Source: Acholeplasmatales bacterium Tener_01 (lineage in GTDB: Bacteria > Bacillota_I > Bacilli_A > ML615J-28 > CAG-698). Taken from it: DNA of 8,916 nt. The notes under the pieces are model-generated. The model did no database searches, had not been told where the DNA came from, and saw nothing but the letters and a program-made list of their open reading frames with translations. Positions 1 to 5,897 of this stretch are shown here, one piece after another. Each line of letters begins with the position of its first letter. Within the stretch, counting starts at the first letter, position 1. A program made the translations under genes and the position numbers. Where the stretch lies: positions 1 to 8,916 of the forward strand of contig LVBR01000065.1 of NCBI GenBank assembly GCA_001604495.1, in the 5' to 3' direction.

Positions 1-9
1 GTAATTTAA

Positions 10-38
10 TGGACTCTTTTTAAAGTTTATATTATAAT
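10..38 (+). promoter_or_regulatory. Sigma-A type promoter for the Nfu/radical SAM operon
   Basis: A perfect TATAAT box lies at 33-38, with TGGACT (4 of 6 matches to TTGACA) at 10-15 and a 17-nt spacer. The expected transcript start near 45 gives a leader of only about 18 nt before the ATG at 63. There is no room for a riboswitch. Confidence 0.65.
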
Positions 39-62
39 ATCTTGGTATTAGAGGTAAGATGT

Positions 63-302
63 ATGCTTAATTTAGAAGAACAAGAAAAAAGATGTAAGAA
101 AATAATCGAAAAGATTCGTCCTTATTTAGTAAGAGACGGTGGCGATGTTGAATTCGTTAGAATCGAAAATGGTATCGTATATGTTAGAATGCTTGGTGCA
201 TGTGCTGGCTGTTCAAGTATCGATGTCACTTTAAAAGATGGTATTGAAGCTTTGTTATTAGAAGAAGTACCAGGAATTATAGGAGTTGAAAACCTTGGAT
301 AA
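63..302 (+). CDS. NifU-like (Nfu) Fe-S cluster scaffold/carrier protein
   Basis: This 79-residue protein is a stand-alone Nfu domain, which in the family holds a [4Fe-4S] or [2Fe-2S] cluster, often between two subunits, and passes it to client apoproteins in the cytoplasm. Visible hallmarks are the early RPYLxxDGGDV motif (residues 19-29) and the cluster-binding CxxC (C47, C50) in a GACAGCSS context. Its size resembles the short Nfu proteins of Bacillota such as B. subtilis YutI, without an A-type or IscU-type N-terminal domain. I chose ATG 63 because AGAGGT at 50-55 sits 7 nt upstream; the in-frame TTG at 42 would place the ribosome site inside the gene. It is the first gene of an operon whose third gene is a radical SAM enzyme, a likely cluster client (inference). 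Confidence 0.9.
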   Translation: MLNLEEQEKRCKKIIEKIRPYLVRDGGDVEFVRIENGIVYVRMLGACAGCSSIDVTLKDGIEALLLEEVPGIIGVENLG

Positions 303-687
303 GAAAGCAACAATTGGTAAATATTTTTACTATGCAACATTAATTATCAGTATCGCCTTATTAGTTATTGCCTTCTTTGTATTAAATGTTAAAGACATTG
401 AAGATGAAGAAGAAATAATAACTAGATATATCTATCGTTATATGATTATCGACTTCATTTTATTTATACTAATTCCTATTGGTGGAATTGTTCGTGAAGT
501 ATGTCTTGAAAACTACCGTAAAAACCTAATTATTATTAAGGTTTTAGTTTCAGTTCTTGGTGGAATCGGTGCTATTTTATTAGTATACTTTTTAAGAGAT
601 TTGCTTGTGGCAAAGGTTTCAACATTTGTTGCAATGCTAGTTTTAGTATTTAGTGTCAGTCCTACAGTTAAGGAAACAAAGAAATGA
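295..687 (+). CDS. Small multi-pass membrane protein of unknown function
   Basis: I do not recognise the family. The protein of about 130 residues is strongly hydrophobic with four probable transmembrane helices, near residues 9-29, 46-66, 78-100 and 105-122, and an acidic stretch (DIEDEEE) after the first helix. The last residues are charged (KETKK). No catalytic motif, cysteine pair or transporter signature is visible. There is no ATG near the start. TTG 295 is preferred because AGGAG at 281-285 lies 9 nt upstream; TTG 286 is the alternative and would add three residues. It overlaps the nfu stop by 8 nt and the radical SAM start by 4 nt (ATGA), so translation is probably coupled and the three genes share one transcript. 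The neighbours suggest a link to the radical SAM gene, but no function can be stated. Confidence 0.75.
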   Translation: MDKKATIGKYFYYATLIISIALLVIAFFVLNVKDIEDEEEIITRYIYRYMIIDFILFILIPIGGIVREVCLENYRKNLIIIKVLVSVLGGIGAILLVYFLRDLLVAKVSTFVAMLVLVFSVSPTVKETKK

Positions 688-1511
688 GATTTAAAAGAAT
701 ATACGTTGAAATAGGCAATATGTGTAATCTACATTGCCTTTTTTGTTCTAATGACGATAGATCAAATAAGCAAATGAGCTTAAAAGAATTTAGTGAAGTC
801 ATTAGTAAAATCAAAGGATATACCGATTATATATATTTGCATGTTAAGGGAGAACCTCTAATGCATCCCCTTTTAGGTGAGTTTTTAGAGCTATGTAATA
901 AGGAAAAAATGAACGTAAATATCACAACAAACGCTACATTACTAGCCAAAAACAAAGATATTTTGTTTAAAAATGCATGTGTTAGACAAGTGAATATTTC
1001 CGTCCATGCACTTCCTTATATTGATAAATTTGATCAAATTAAGTATTTAGATGATATATGTAATTTCATTTTAGAGAATAAGAAGTTACTAAAACTTTAT
1101 ATTTCAATAAGACTTTGGACTGATACTAGTGAAGTAAATAGTTATATCCTAGATTATTTTAGTAAAAGGTTTAATCAACAATTTGATTATTCATCTAATA
1201 AAATTACTGATAAAGCATTCTTCTCATTTGATAGTGAGTTTGAGTGGCCAAGTTTAAATAATGAATTTGTGTCAGATGTTGGTAGGTGCCTTGGAACTTT
1301 TACTCACATTGCTATTTTAGCTAGTGGTGACGTTGTTCCTTGTTGCCTTGATAGTAGTGGTAGCGAGGTACTTGGTAATATATTTGAAAGTTCTTTAGAT
1401 GATATTTTACAAAGTGATAAGTTTAAACAAATTAATGAAGGCTTTAGTAAAGGGAAAGTAACATCACCTTTATGCCAAAGATGTTCATATCGACTAAGAT
1501 TTAATAAATAG
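684..1511 (+). CDS. Radical SAM protein with SPASM/twitch-like C-terminal domain
   Basis: The 275-residue protein starts with the radical SAM cluster motif CxxxCxxC (C14, C18, C21), in which three cysteines bind the [4Fe-4S] cluster that cleaves S-adenosylmethionine. A KGEP motif (residues 55-58) fits the SAM-binding GGE position. The C-terminal part has a second cysteine set (C202, C220, C221, then C264xxC267), with the ASGDVVPCCLD core typical of SPASM or half-SPASM (twitch) domains that bind an auxiliary Fe-S cluster. Many SPASM enzymes modify peptides or activate partner enzymes, but this branch has no assigned substrate that I know of, and no small precursor peptide is visible beside it. 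It overlaps the membrane protein gene by 4 nt. The adjacent Nfu gene could supply its clusters (inference). Family assignment is strong; function is open. Confidence 0.87.
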   Translation: MRFKRIYVEIGNMCNLHCLFCSNDDRSNKQMSLKEFSEVISKIKGYTDYIYLHVKGEPLMHPLLGEFLELCNKEKMNVNITTNATLLAKNKDILFKNACVRQVNISVHALPYIDKFDQIKYLDDICNFILENKKLLKLYISIRLWTDTSEVNSYILDYFSKRFNQQFDYSSNKITDKAFFSFDSEFEWPSLNNEFVSDVGRCLGTFTHIAILASGDVVPCCLDSSGSEVLGNIFESSLDDILQSDKFKQINEGFSKGKVTSPLCQRCSYRLRFNK

Positions 1512-1529
1512 TGTAATATTATACTTTTT
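1510..1529 (+). terminator. Weak candidate hairpin terminator after the radical SAM gene
   Basis: AGTGTA (1510-1515) can pair with TATACT (1520-1525), with one G-U pair and a 4-nt loop, followed by a T run at 1525-1529. The stem is short and AT-rich and begins in the stop codon, so termination would be leaky at best. It is the only candidate between two apparent transcription units. Confidence 0.3.
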
Positions 1530-1548
1530 AAAGAGATTGTGGTATAAT
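1519..1548 (+). promoter_or_regulatory. Extended -10 promoter for the S1 protein/pgi operon
   Basis: A TGG extension (1540-1542) directly precedes a perfect TATAAT at 1543-1548. The -35 is poor; TTATAC at 1519-1524 with an 18-nt spacer is the best fit. The transcript would start near 1555, about 16 nt before the ATG at 1571, so the leader is minimal. The ribosome site AGAGGT is at 1559-1564. Confidence 0.6.
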
Positions 1549-1570
1549 AAGTTTAATTAGAGGTATTAAA

Positions 1571-1921
1571 ATGGTCAAAAAAGGCGAGATTGTCTACGGA
1601 AAAGTAACAAGCATTTTAGGTTATGGTGCCTTTGTAACTGTCAAAGAATACGATGGCCTAATTCATATTTCCGAATTCTCTGATAATTTTGTTAGAGATA
1701 TTCATGAATATGTTTCTATTGGACAAAAAGTTAAACTTAAAGTATTAGATGTTGATGAAAAAGGAAAGAAATTACGTCTTAGTTATAAAGCCTTAAATAA
1801 GAGTAGAGGTATTAAAGGTGAAATTCCAGTTTATGAAATTGGATTTACTACTTTAAAAAAGGCGATGCCTGGTTTCATTTCTAAACAACTAGATGATAAG
1901 AGCTTTGGGGAGAGATTCTAA
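1571..1921 (+). CDS. S1 domain RNA-binding protein, YugI/CvfD-like
   Basis: The 116-residue protein has one S1 RNA-binding domain (about residues 5-73) with the usual GxV, GYGAFV and DGLIHISE motifs and a closing KLRLSYK strand. A short tail (about 76-116) containing GFTTLKKAMPGFI resembles the conserved tail of the B. subtilis YugI (general stress protein 13) and CvfD group. Members of that group act as ribosome-associated or post-transcriptional regulators in Bacillota; what this copy binds is unknown. It is the first gene of its operon and shares one base with pgi in a TAATG junction, which favours translational coupling. In B. subtilis yugI also lies close to the pgi gene (yugL), so the pairing looks like retained gene order. 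Polynucleotide phosphorylase and ribosomal protein S1 also carry this domain but are far longer. Confidence 0.85.
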   Translation: MVKKGEIVYGKVTSILGYGAFVTVKEYDGLIHISEFSDNFVRDIHEYVSIGQKVKLKVLDVDEKGKKLRLSYKALNKSRGIKGEIPVYEIGFTTLKKAMPGFISKQLDDKSFGERF

Positions 1922-3207
1922 TGAGCGTTAAATATTACTATTCAAATGTTTTAAAATATGTATCTAATGAAGAAATCGATTCTTTAGAAGCCAAAGCACT
2001 TGATGCTAGAAGTAAACTACTTAATAAGACTGGTAAAGGAAATGACTTTGTTGGTTGGGTAAAGTGGCCCCGTGAGATTACACAAAGTGAAGTAGACGAT
2101 ATTATTACAACCGCAAATGATTTAAGAAAACTTGGAAACATCTTAGTTGTTTGTGGAATTGGTGGAAGTTATTTAGGAACTAAAGCATGCGACAGTATGC
2201 TAAGTGATTACTATGATAACAATCCATATAAACTAATCTATTCTGGTAAAAGCTTCTCATCAACCGAGATGAGTGAAACGCTAGAGTATTTAAAAGATAA
2301 AGATTTCTCTGTTGTCTGTATTTCTAAAAGTGGTTCAACAACTGAAACTGCTATTAGTTTTAGATTCTTAAGAAACCTGCTTAAGAAAAAATATCCTACT
2401 GATTATAATAAACATATTGTAGCAATAACAAGTAAAGAAAATAGTTCCCTTGATACGCTAAGTAAAAAAGAAGGGTACAAAGAATTCTTTATTCCAGATG
2501 ATATTGGTGGAAGATATTCTGTTTTAACTGCAGTTGGCCTAATGCCACTTGCATTTAGAGGATATGCCATTAATAAAATCCTAAGTGGTGCAAAAGACGC
2601 TTTGGATGAATTTGAGAAAAAAGATTTCAGTGAAAACCCTATGCTTAAATATGCTAGCGTTCGCATCCTCCTCTCAGCTAAGGGATATAGCGTTGAATTA
2701 TTAGCAGCTTATGAAGAAAAACTTCGCTATATCGGTGAATGGTGGAAGCAACTATTTGGCGAAAGCGAAGGAAAAGAACATAAAGGAATCTTCCCTGCAA
2801 GTGTAATCTATTCAACTGACCTACATTCAATGGGCCAATATGTTCAAGATGGACAAAGATTTTTATTTGAAACTGTTCTTAATATTAGAAATCCTAAGTT
2901 TGACATTGTCAATGGATTTGATCAAGATGATATTGATAATCTAAATTACTTGTTTGGCAAAAAATTAGACTATGTCAATAGGCAAGCAATGACTGCTACT
3001 GCTATCGCTCATGTTGAGGGTGGAGTAAGCAATGCCATTATTGATATTGAGAAACTAGATGAATATAATTTCGGGTATCTAGTATACTTCTTTATGGCAA
3101 GTTGTGGAGTTAGTGGCTATTTATTAGATGTTAATCCATTCAACCAAGAAGGAGTAGAAGCTTACAAGAAGGAAATGTTTAAACTTCTTGGTAAGCCTAT
3201 TAAATAA
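1921..3207 (+). CDS. pgi: Glucose-6-phosphate isomerase
   Basis: This cytoplasmic enzyme interconverts glucose-6-phosphate and fructose-6-phosphate at the top of glycolysis. The 428 residues carry the family marks in order: GIGGSYLG (79-86) and SKSGSTTE (135-142) in the SIS phosphosugar-binding fold, DDIGGRYS (193-200, a PGI signature), GESEGK (280-285), STDLHSMGQ (298-306), HxxGG (H364-G368) and the C-terminal FNQEGVEAYKK (407-417). In the family the catalytic lysine sits in that last motif, so K416 is the likely residue, and the histidine in HxxGG is the probable ring-opening residue. The protein is slightly shorter than the roughly 450-residue Bacillus enzymes but looks complete. Its ATG overlaps the upstream TAA by one base; a GGGGAGAG ribosome site is at 1907-1914, inside the upstream gene. 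Confidence 0.97.
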   Translation: MSVKYYYSNVLKYVSNEEIDSLEAKALDARSKLLNKTGKGNDFVGWVKWPREITQSEVDDIITTANDLRKLGNILVVCGIGGSYLGTKACDSMLSDYYDNNPYKLIYSGKSFSSTEMSETLEYLKDKDFSVVCISKSGSTTETAISFRFLRNLLKKKYPTDYNKHIVAITSKENSSLDTLSKKEGYKEFFIPDDIGGRYSVLTAVGLMPLAFRGYAINKILSGAKDALDEFEKKDFSENPMLKYASVRILLSAKGYSVELLAAYEEKLRYIGEWWKQLFGESEGKEHKGIFPASVIYSTDLHSMGQYVQDGQRFLFETVLNIRNPKFDIVNGFDQDDIDNLNYLFGKKLDYVNRQAMTATAIAHVEGGVSNAIIDIEKLDEYNFGYLVYFFMASCGVSGYLLDVNPFNQEGVEAYKKEMFKLLGKPIK

Positions 3208-3226
3208 ATAACTAAAGGAGAAAAAA

Positions 3227-3883
3227 ATGAAAAAAATAATTATATTAATAGTTTTGGCATTTACATTAGTATTATTTGGTGGATGCCAAGTTAAATTACC
3301 TGCACCAGAATTAGAAAGTGGTATTAGAGGTGAACAATTCGGAATTGATAAGAATATCAATGAGTCAACAATTGATAAATATTTAAATCGTAGTGATGTT
3401 GTTTATCGTGATGTAAGATTATTAATCGACCCTGCTAAATATGAAAATATTGGTGGCGATAGTTATTTAAGTGGATTTGTTAAAGGATTTGAAGTTGTTC
3501 CTTATCCTTACTTAGTTAACGTTAAGGGCTTACCTGCTGAAATTGGTGATACCTACACTGGTCCAACACTATTCACACAAACTGATGATGGACAAATTAC
3601 TCCAAATTACAAAGAGTCAATGGAAATATTAGAATACTTATTCCCTAAAGATAAAGTTATCTTCATTATGTGTGGTGCTGGTGGTTATGCTGGTATGACA
3701 AAGAATCTACTTGTTTCACTTGGTTGGGATGCTAATAAGATCTATAACATCGGTGGATATTGGTACTATGAAGGAAGTAACAATGTATCTGTTAAACGTA
3801 CTAACGCATCAGGTGAAGTAGTTTACGACTTCTATAAAGTTAATTATCATAACATTGACTTTGAAACTTTAGAGAAAAAATAA
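3227..3883 (+). CDS. Rhodanese-like lipoprotein
   Basis: The 218-residue protein begins with a lipoprotein signal peptide: charged MKK, a hydrophobic core and lipobox LFGGC with C20 as the acylated cysteine; F at -3 is unusual but tolerated in this branch. The mature part reads as a single rhodanese-type domain: an early YRDVR segment (about residues 60-64) and, later, a buried strand ending in C149 with loop CGAGGYAG, followed by LxxLGW and an IGGYWYYEG turn, as in the rhodanese C-terminal half. Rhodaneses move sulfane sulfur through a persulfide on that cysteine. The usual arginine of the CxxGxR loop is a tyrosine here, so substrate use may differ or activity may be lost. Predicted location is the outer face of the membrane. 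AAAGGAG at 3214-3220 marks the start; the gene follows pgi by 19 nt and precedes a thioredoxin-like lipoprotein by 12 nt. Confidence 0.8.
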   Translation: MKKIIILIVLAFTLVLFGGCQVKLPAPELESGIRGEQFGIDKNINESTIDKYLNRSDVVYRDVRLLIDPAKYENIGGDSYLSGFVKGFEVVPYPYLVNVKGLPAEIGDTYTGPTLFTQTDDGQITPNYKESMEILEYLFPKDKVIFIMCGAGGYAGMTKNLLVSLGWDANKIYNIGGYWYYEGSNNVSVKRTNASGEVVYDFYKVNYHNIDFETLEKK

Positions 3884-3895
3884 AAGGATTAGCTT

Positions 3896-4348
3896 ATGAA
3901 AAGAGTATTACCTCTTTTAATAGTAATGTTTGTAGTACTTGTGGGGTGTGGCAAAGTTGGTAAGTTTAGCCTAACTGATAAGTACTATACTAGTGAAGAA
4001 AAAGGACTTGTTGAAGTGGAGCTTAGTGAAGTAAATGAAGCAATAGAAGCTAAAGATAATTTTGTGCTACTAATTTACCTTGCAGGTTGTTCAACATGTC
4101 AAGAGTTAAGACCGATAGTAGAAGAATATTTAGATAAAGCTAATATCAAAATGCTTATGCTATCTTATGACTCAATGGAAAAAGGATCAAAACTGAAGAA
4201 GACTGTTAAATATGCTCCTTCAGTTGTAATATTTAAAAATGGTAAAATTATCGATTTCTTGGATACTGCAAGTGATCGTGACATTGAACGCTTTTCATCT
4301 TATGATGCATTTAGCGAGTGGTTTGAAAGTTATATTGAATTAAAATAA
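3896..4348 (+). CDS. Thioredoxin-fold lipoprotein
   Basis: The 150-residue protein has a lipoprotein signal (residues 1-17) with lipobox LVGC and C18 as the lipidated residue. The mature region is thioredoxin-like: a strand FVLLIYLAGCSTC carries a CxxC pair (C65, C68), and a downstream APSVVIFKNGKIID segment supplies the cis-proline (P108) and the following strands. Such proteins reduce, oxidise or isomerise disulfides outside the membrane. The CSTC centre is not the classical CGPC, so redox direction cannot be read from sequence. It lies 12 nt after the rhodanese-like lipoprotein gene with AAGGA at 3884-3888 and is almost certainly co-transcribed with it. No CcdA/DsbD-type electron donor is visible in the window. 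Its stop codon lies inside the stem of the following terminator. Confidence 0.82.
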   Translation: MKRVLPLLIVMFVVLVGCGKVGKFSLTDKYYTSEEKGLVEVELSEVNEAIEAKDNFVLLIYLAGCSTCQELRPIVEEYLDKANIKMLMLSYDSMEKGSKLKKTVKYAPSVVIFKNGKIIDFLDTASDRDIERFSSYDAFSEWFESYIELK

Positions 4349-4385
4349 GACTTCAAAAGTAAGGCTTTTTGAAAGTCTTATTTTT
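4344..4385 (+). terminator. Rho-independent terminator after the pgi/lipoprotein operon
   Basis: The left arm at 4344-4358 pairs with the right arm at 4367-4382, giving about 15 bp with a single bulged A at 4372 and a loop of roughly 8 nt (4359-4366). A T tract at 4381-4385 follows. The stem includes the stop codon of the thioredoxin-like gene and ends 15 nt before the tsaE ATG. Confidence 0.85.
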
Positions 4386-4400
4386 AAGAGTGGTGGTTAT

Positions 4401-4871
4401 ATGAAATATACTGAGATTATTAATAGTAGCCTAGATATGATTAAACTAGGAGAAGCGCTTGGAGCTTGCTTAGAAGAAAACATGGTAATTTTAATGGAAG
4501 GGGATTTAGGAGCTGGAAAGACTACCCTAACCAAAGGAATTGCTAAAGCTTTAGGTGTTAGTAGAGTTGTTAATAGCCCAACATTTACAATACTAAAGAT
4601 TTATGAAGGTAGACTTCCTTTGTATCATATGGACGTATATCGACTTGATAATGAAAGTGGCGATGAATACTTAGAAGAGTATTTCGAAGCTGGTGGCGTA
4701 ACTATCATCGAATGGGCTCATCAAATTAGTAACATCCTTCCTAAAAATTATCTTTTAGTAACAATTGAATATATTGACGATTTAACAAGAAGAATCACTT
4801 TGGAAGTAGATGAAGCACTTTCAGGCAATGAAAAATATCTTGAGGTATTAAAAAAGGTGACAACAAAATGA
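4401..4871 (+). CDS. tsaE: tRNA t6A biosynthesis ATPase TsaE
   Basis: TsaE is the P-loop ATPase that works with TsaB and TsaD to place threonylcarbamoyl on A37 of ANN-decoding tRNAs. The 156 residues hold the Walker A motif GDLGAGKTT (34-42), the SPTF switch segment (about 59-62), MDVYRL (77-82) and IEWA (103-106), all characteristic of the YjeE/YdiB family, at full family length. The start ATG has only a modest ribosome site (GGTGG at 4392-4396). It is the first gene of tsaE-tsaB-rimI-tsaD, the order of B. subtilis ydiBCDE. It follows a strong terminator by 15 nt, and no separate promoter fits in between. Its end overlaps tsaB by 4 nt (ATGA). Confidence 0.95.
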   Translation: MKYTEIINSSLDMIKLGEALGACLEENMVILMEGDLGAGKTTLTKGIAKALGVSRVVNSPTFTILKIYEGRLPLYHMDVYRLDNESGDEYLEEYFEAGGVTIIEWAHQISNILPKNYLLVTIEYIDDLTRRITLEVDEALSGNEKYLEVLKKVTTK

Positions 4872-5446
4872 AATATATAATTTTAGATACTTCTAGTAAT
4901 TATTTATATCTTTCAATTAGTAACGGAAAGGAAACTTTTACTAGATTAATTGAAGGTAAAAACAACCACTCTGAAAAAATAATGGATGAAATTGCAGTTG
5001 GCTTAAGTGAACTTGAGATGGAAGTTAGCGACTTAGAAAGAGTTATTTGTGGGATAGGGCCAGGATCATATACTGGTTTAAGAGTGAGTCTAACAGTTTG
5101 TAAGATGTTTAGTTGGATGAAAAATATTCCTTTATATGCTATTAGTAGCCTAGACATTTTAGGAAGCGGATATTTAACAAGTGATGGTAAATACGCAATA
5201 ACAAATGTAGCAAAAAGAGATTATATCTACTCTAAGATTATTGAAGTTAAAGATAAATCACTTAAAGTAATTCAAGATGATAAGTTCGTTTTAAAAGAAG
5301 AATTTATTAATTCACTTGGCAAAGATATTACTTTAATTGATGATGCTAATTACAAGTTTAATGATGAAGTAGTTATTCAAAACAGCAAAGTTGTTAGTAA
5401 CATCCATGACTTAACTCCTAACTATTTACGTGAGGCCTTATCATGA
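4868..5446 (+). CDS. tsaB: tRNA t6A biosynthesis protein TsaB
   Basis: TsaB is the inactive ASKHA-fold partner of TsaD; it dimerises with TsaD and recruits TsaE for t6A formation. The N-terminus IILDTSSNYL and the central GIGPGSYTGLR (residues 62-72) are family hallmarks, and the C-terminus ends in the usual PNYLRE segment. At 192 residues it is shorter than E. coli TsaB (about 231); the reduction is in the C-terminal half, with the end motif kept, so it looks compact rather than truncated. Both junctions are ATGA overlaps of 4 nt, with tsaE upstream and rimI downstream; an AAAGGTGA ribosome site lies at 4853-4860. Confidence 0.93.
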   Translation: MKYIILDTSSNYLYLSISNGKETFTRLIEGKNNHSEKIMDEIAVGLSELEMEVSDLERVICGIGPGSYTGLRVSLTVCKMFSWMKNIPLYAISSLDILGSGYLTSDGKYAITNVAKRDYIYSKIIEVKDKSLKVIQDDKFVLKEEFINSLGKDITLIDDANYKFNDEVVIQNSKVVSNIHDLTPNYLREALS

Positions 5447-5883
5447 AATATTTGATTCGTGAGATGACTCCAAGCGATATCGAAGATGTTATTGTTGGTG
5501 AAGAGAGTGTCTTCGGTGAAAGTTTAGGATTTGATTTACTTTACACTGAGTTAAAACTTAATCCTTATGCCTTTTATTTCGTTTTAGAAATTGACACTGA
5601 AGTGAAAGGCTATATTGGTACTTGGATTGAAGGAGAAAGAGGAGAAATCGTTAACTTCTATGTCGATAAAGAATACCAAGGAATGGGATTTGGTCAAATG
5701 CTTTTATCATTTTATCTTGAACTTGCTAAAATGAGTGGAGTTAAAAACGTCAGTTTGGAAGTAAGAGCATCTAATAATGTGGCTATTTCACTTTATGAAA
5801 AGAATGGTTTTAAATTCTCTCATAAGCGTGAGAAGTATTACAAAAATGGCGAAGATGCCTTGGTGCTTATTAAAGAATTATAA
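5443..5883 (+). CDS. rimI: Ribosomal-protein alanine N-acetyltransferase RimI-like
   Basis: The 146-residue protein is a single GNAT domain. The acetyl-CoA pyrophosphate loop is QGMGFG (residues 79-84) after the FYVDKEY strand, and the RimI-type end is visible: EVRASNNVAISLYEKNGF followed by KREKYY and EDALVL. RimI acetylates the N-terminal alanine of ribosomal protein S18 in E. coli; homologues in Bacillota may have other protein targets, so the substrate is inferred. It sits between tsaB and tsaD, a position common in Bacillota. TGAGG at 5431-5435 is the ribosome site, inside tsaB. Confidence 0.92.
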   Translation: MKYLIREMTPSDIEDVIVGEESVFGESLGFDLLYTELKLNPYAFYFVLEIDTEVKGYIGTWIEGERGEIVNFYVDKEYQGMGFGQMLLSFYLELAKMSGVKNVSLEVRASNNVAISLYEKNGFKFSHKREKYYKNGEDALVLIKEL

Positions 5884-5897
5884 ATGGAGAAAAATAT

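Noticed and set aside
42..62. In-frame TTG at 42 as the start of the Nfu gene
   Set aside because: The Shine-Dalgarno site AGAGGT at 50-55 would lie inside the gene, and the promoter would start transcription near 45, after this codon. ATG 63 fits both.
2403..2666. Open frame on the - strand within pgi, with similar ones at 122-340, 1938-2141, 3124-3360 and 4900-5157
   Set aside because: Each is antisense to a well-supported gene or spans a gene boundary, and none shows family motifs or initiation signals.
4323..4351. TTGAAA with a downstream AT-rich -10 as a possible tsaE promoter
   Set aside because: At a 17-nt spacing the -10 would be TAAGAC, a poor match. Transcripts from it would also begin beside or inside the terminator hairpin.
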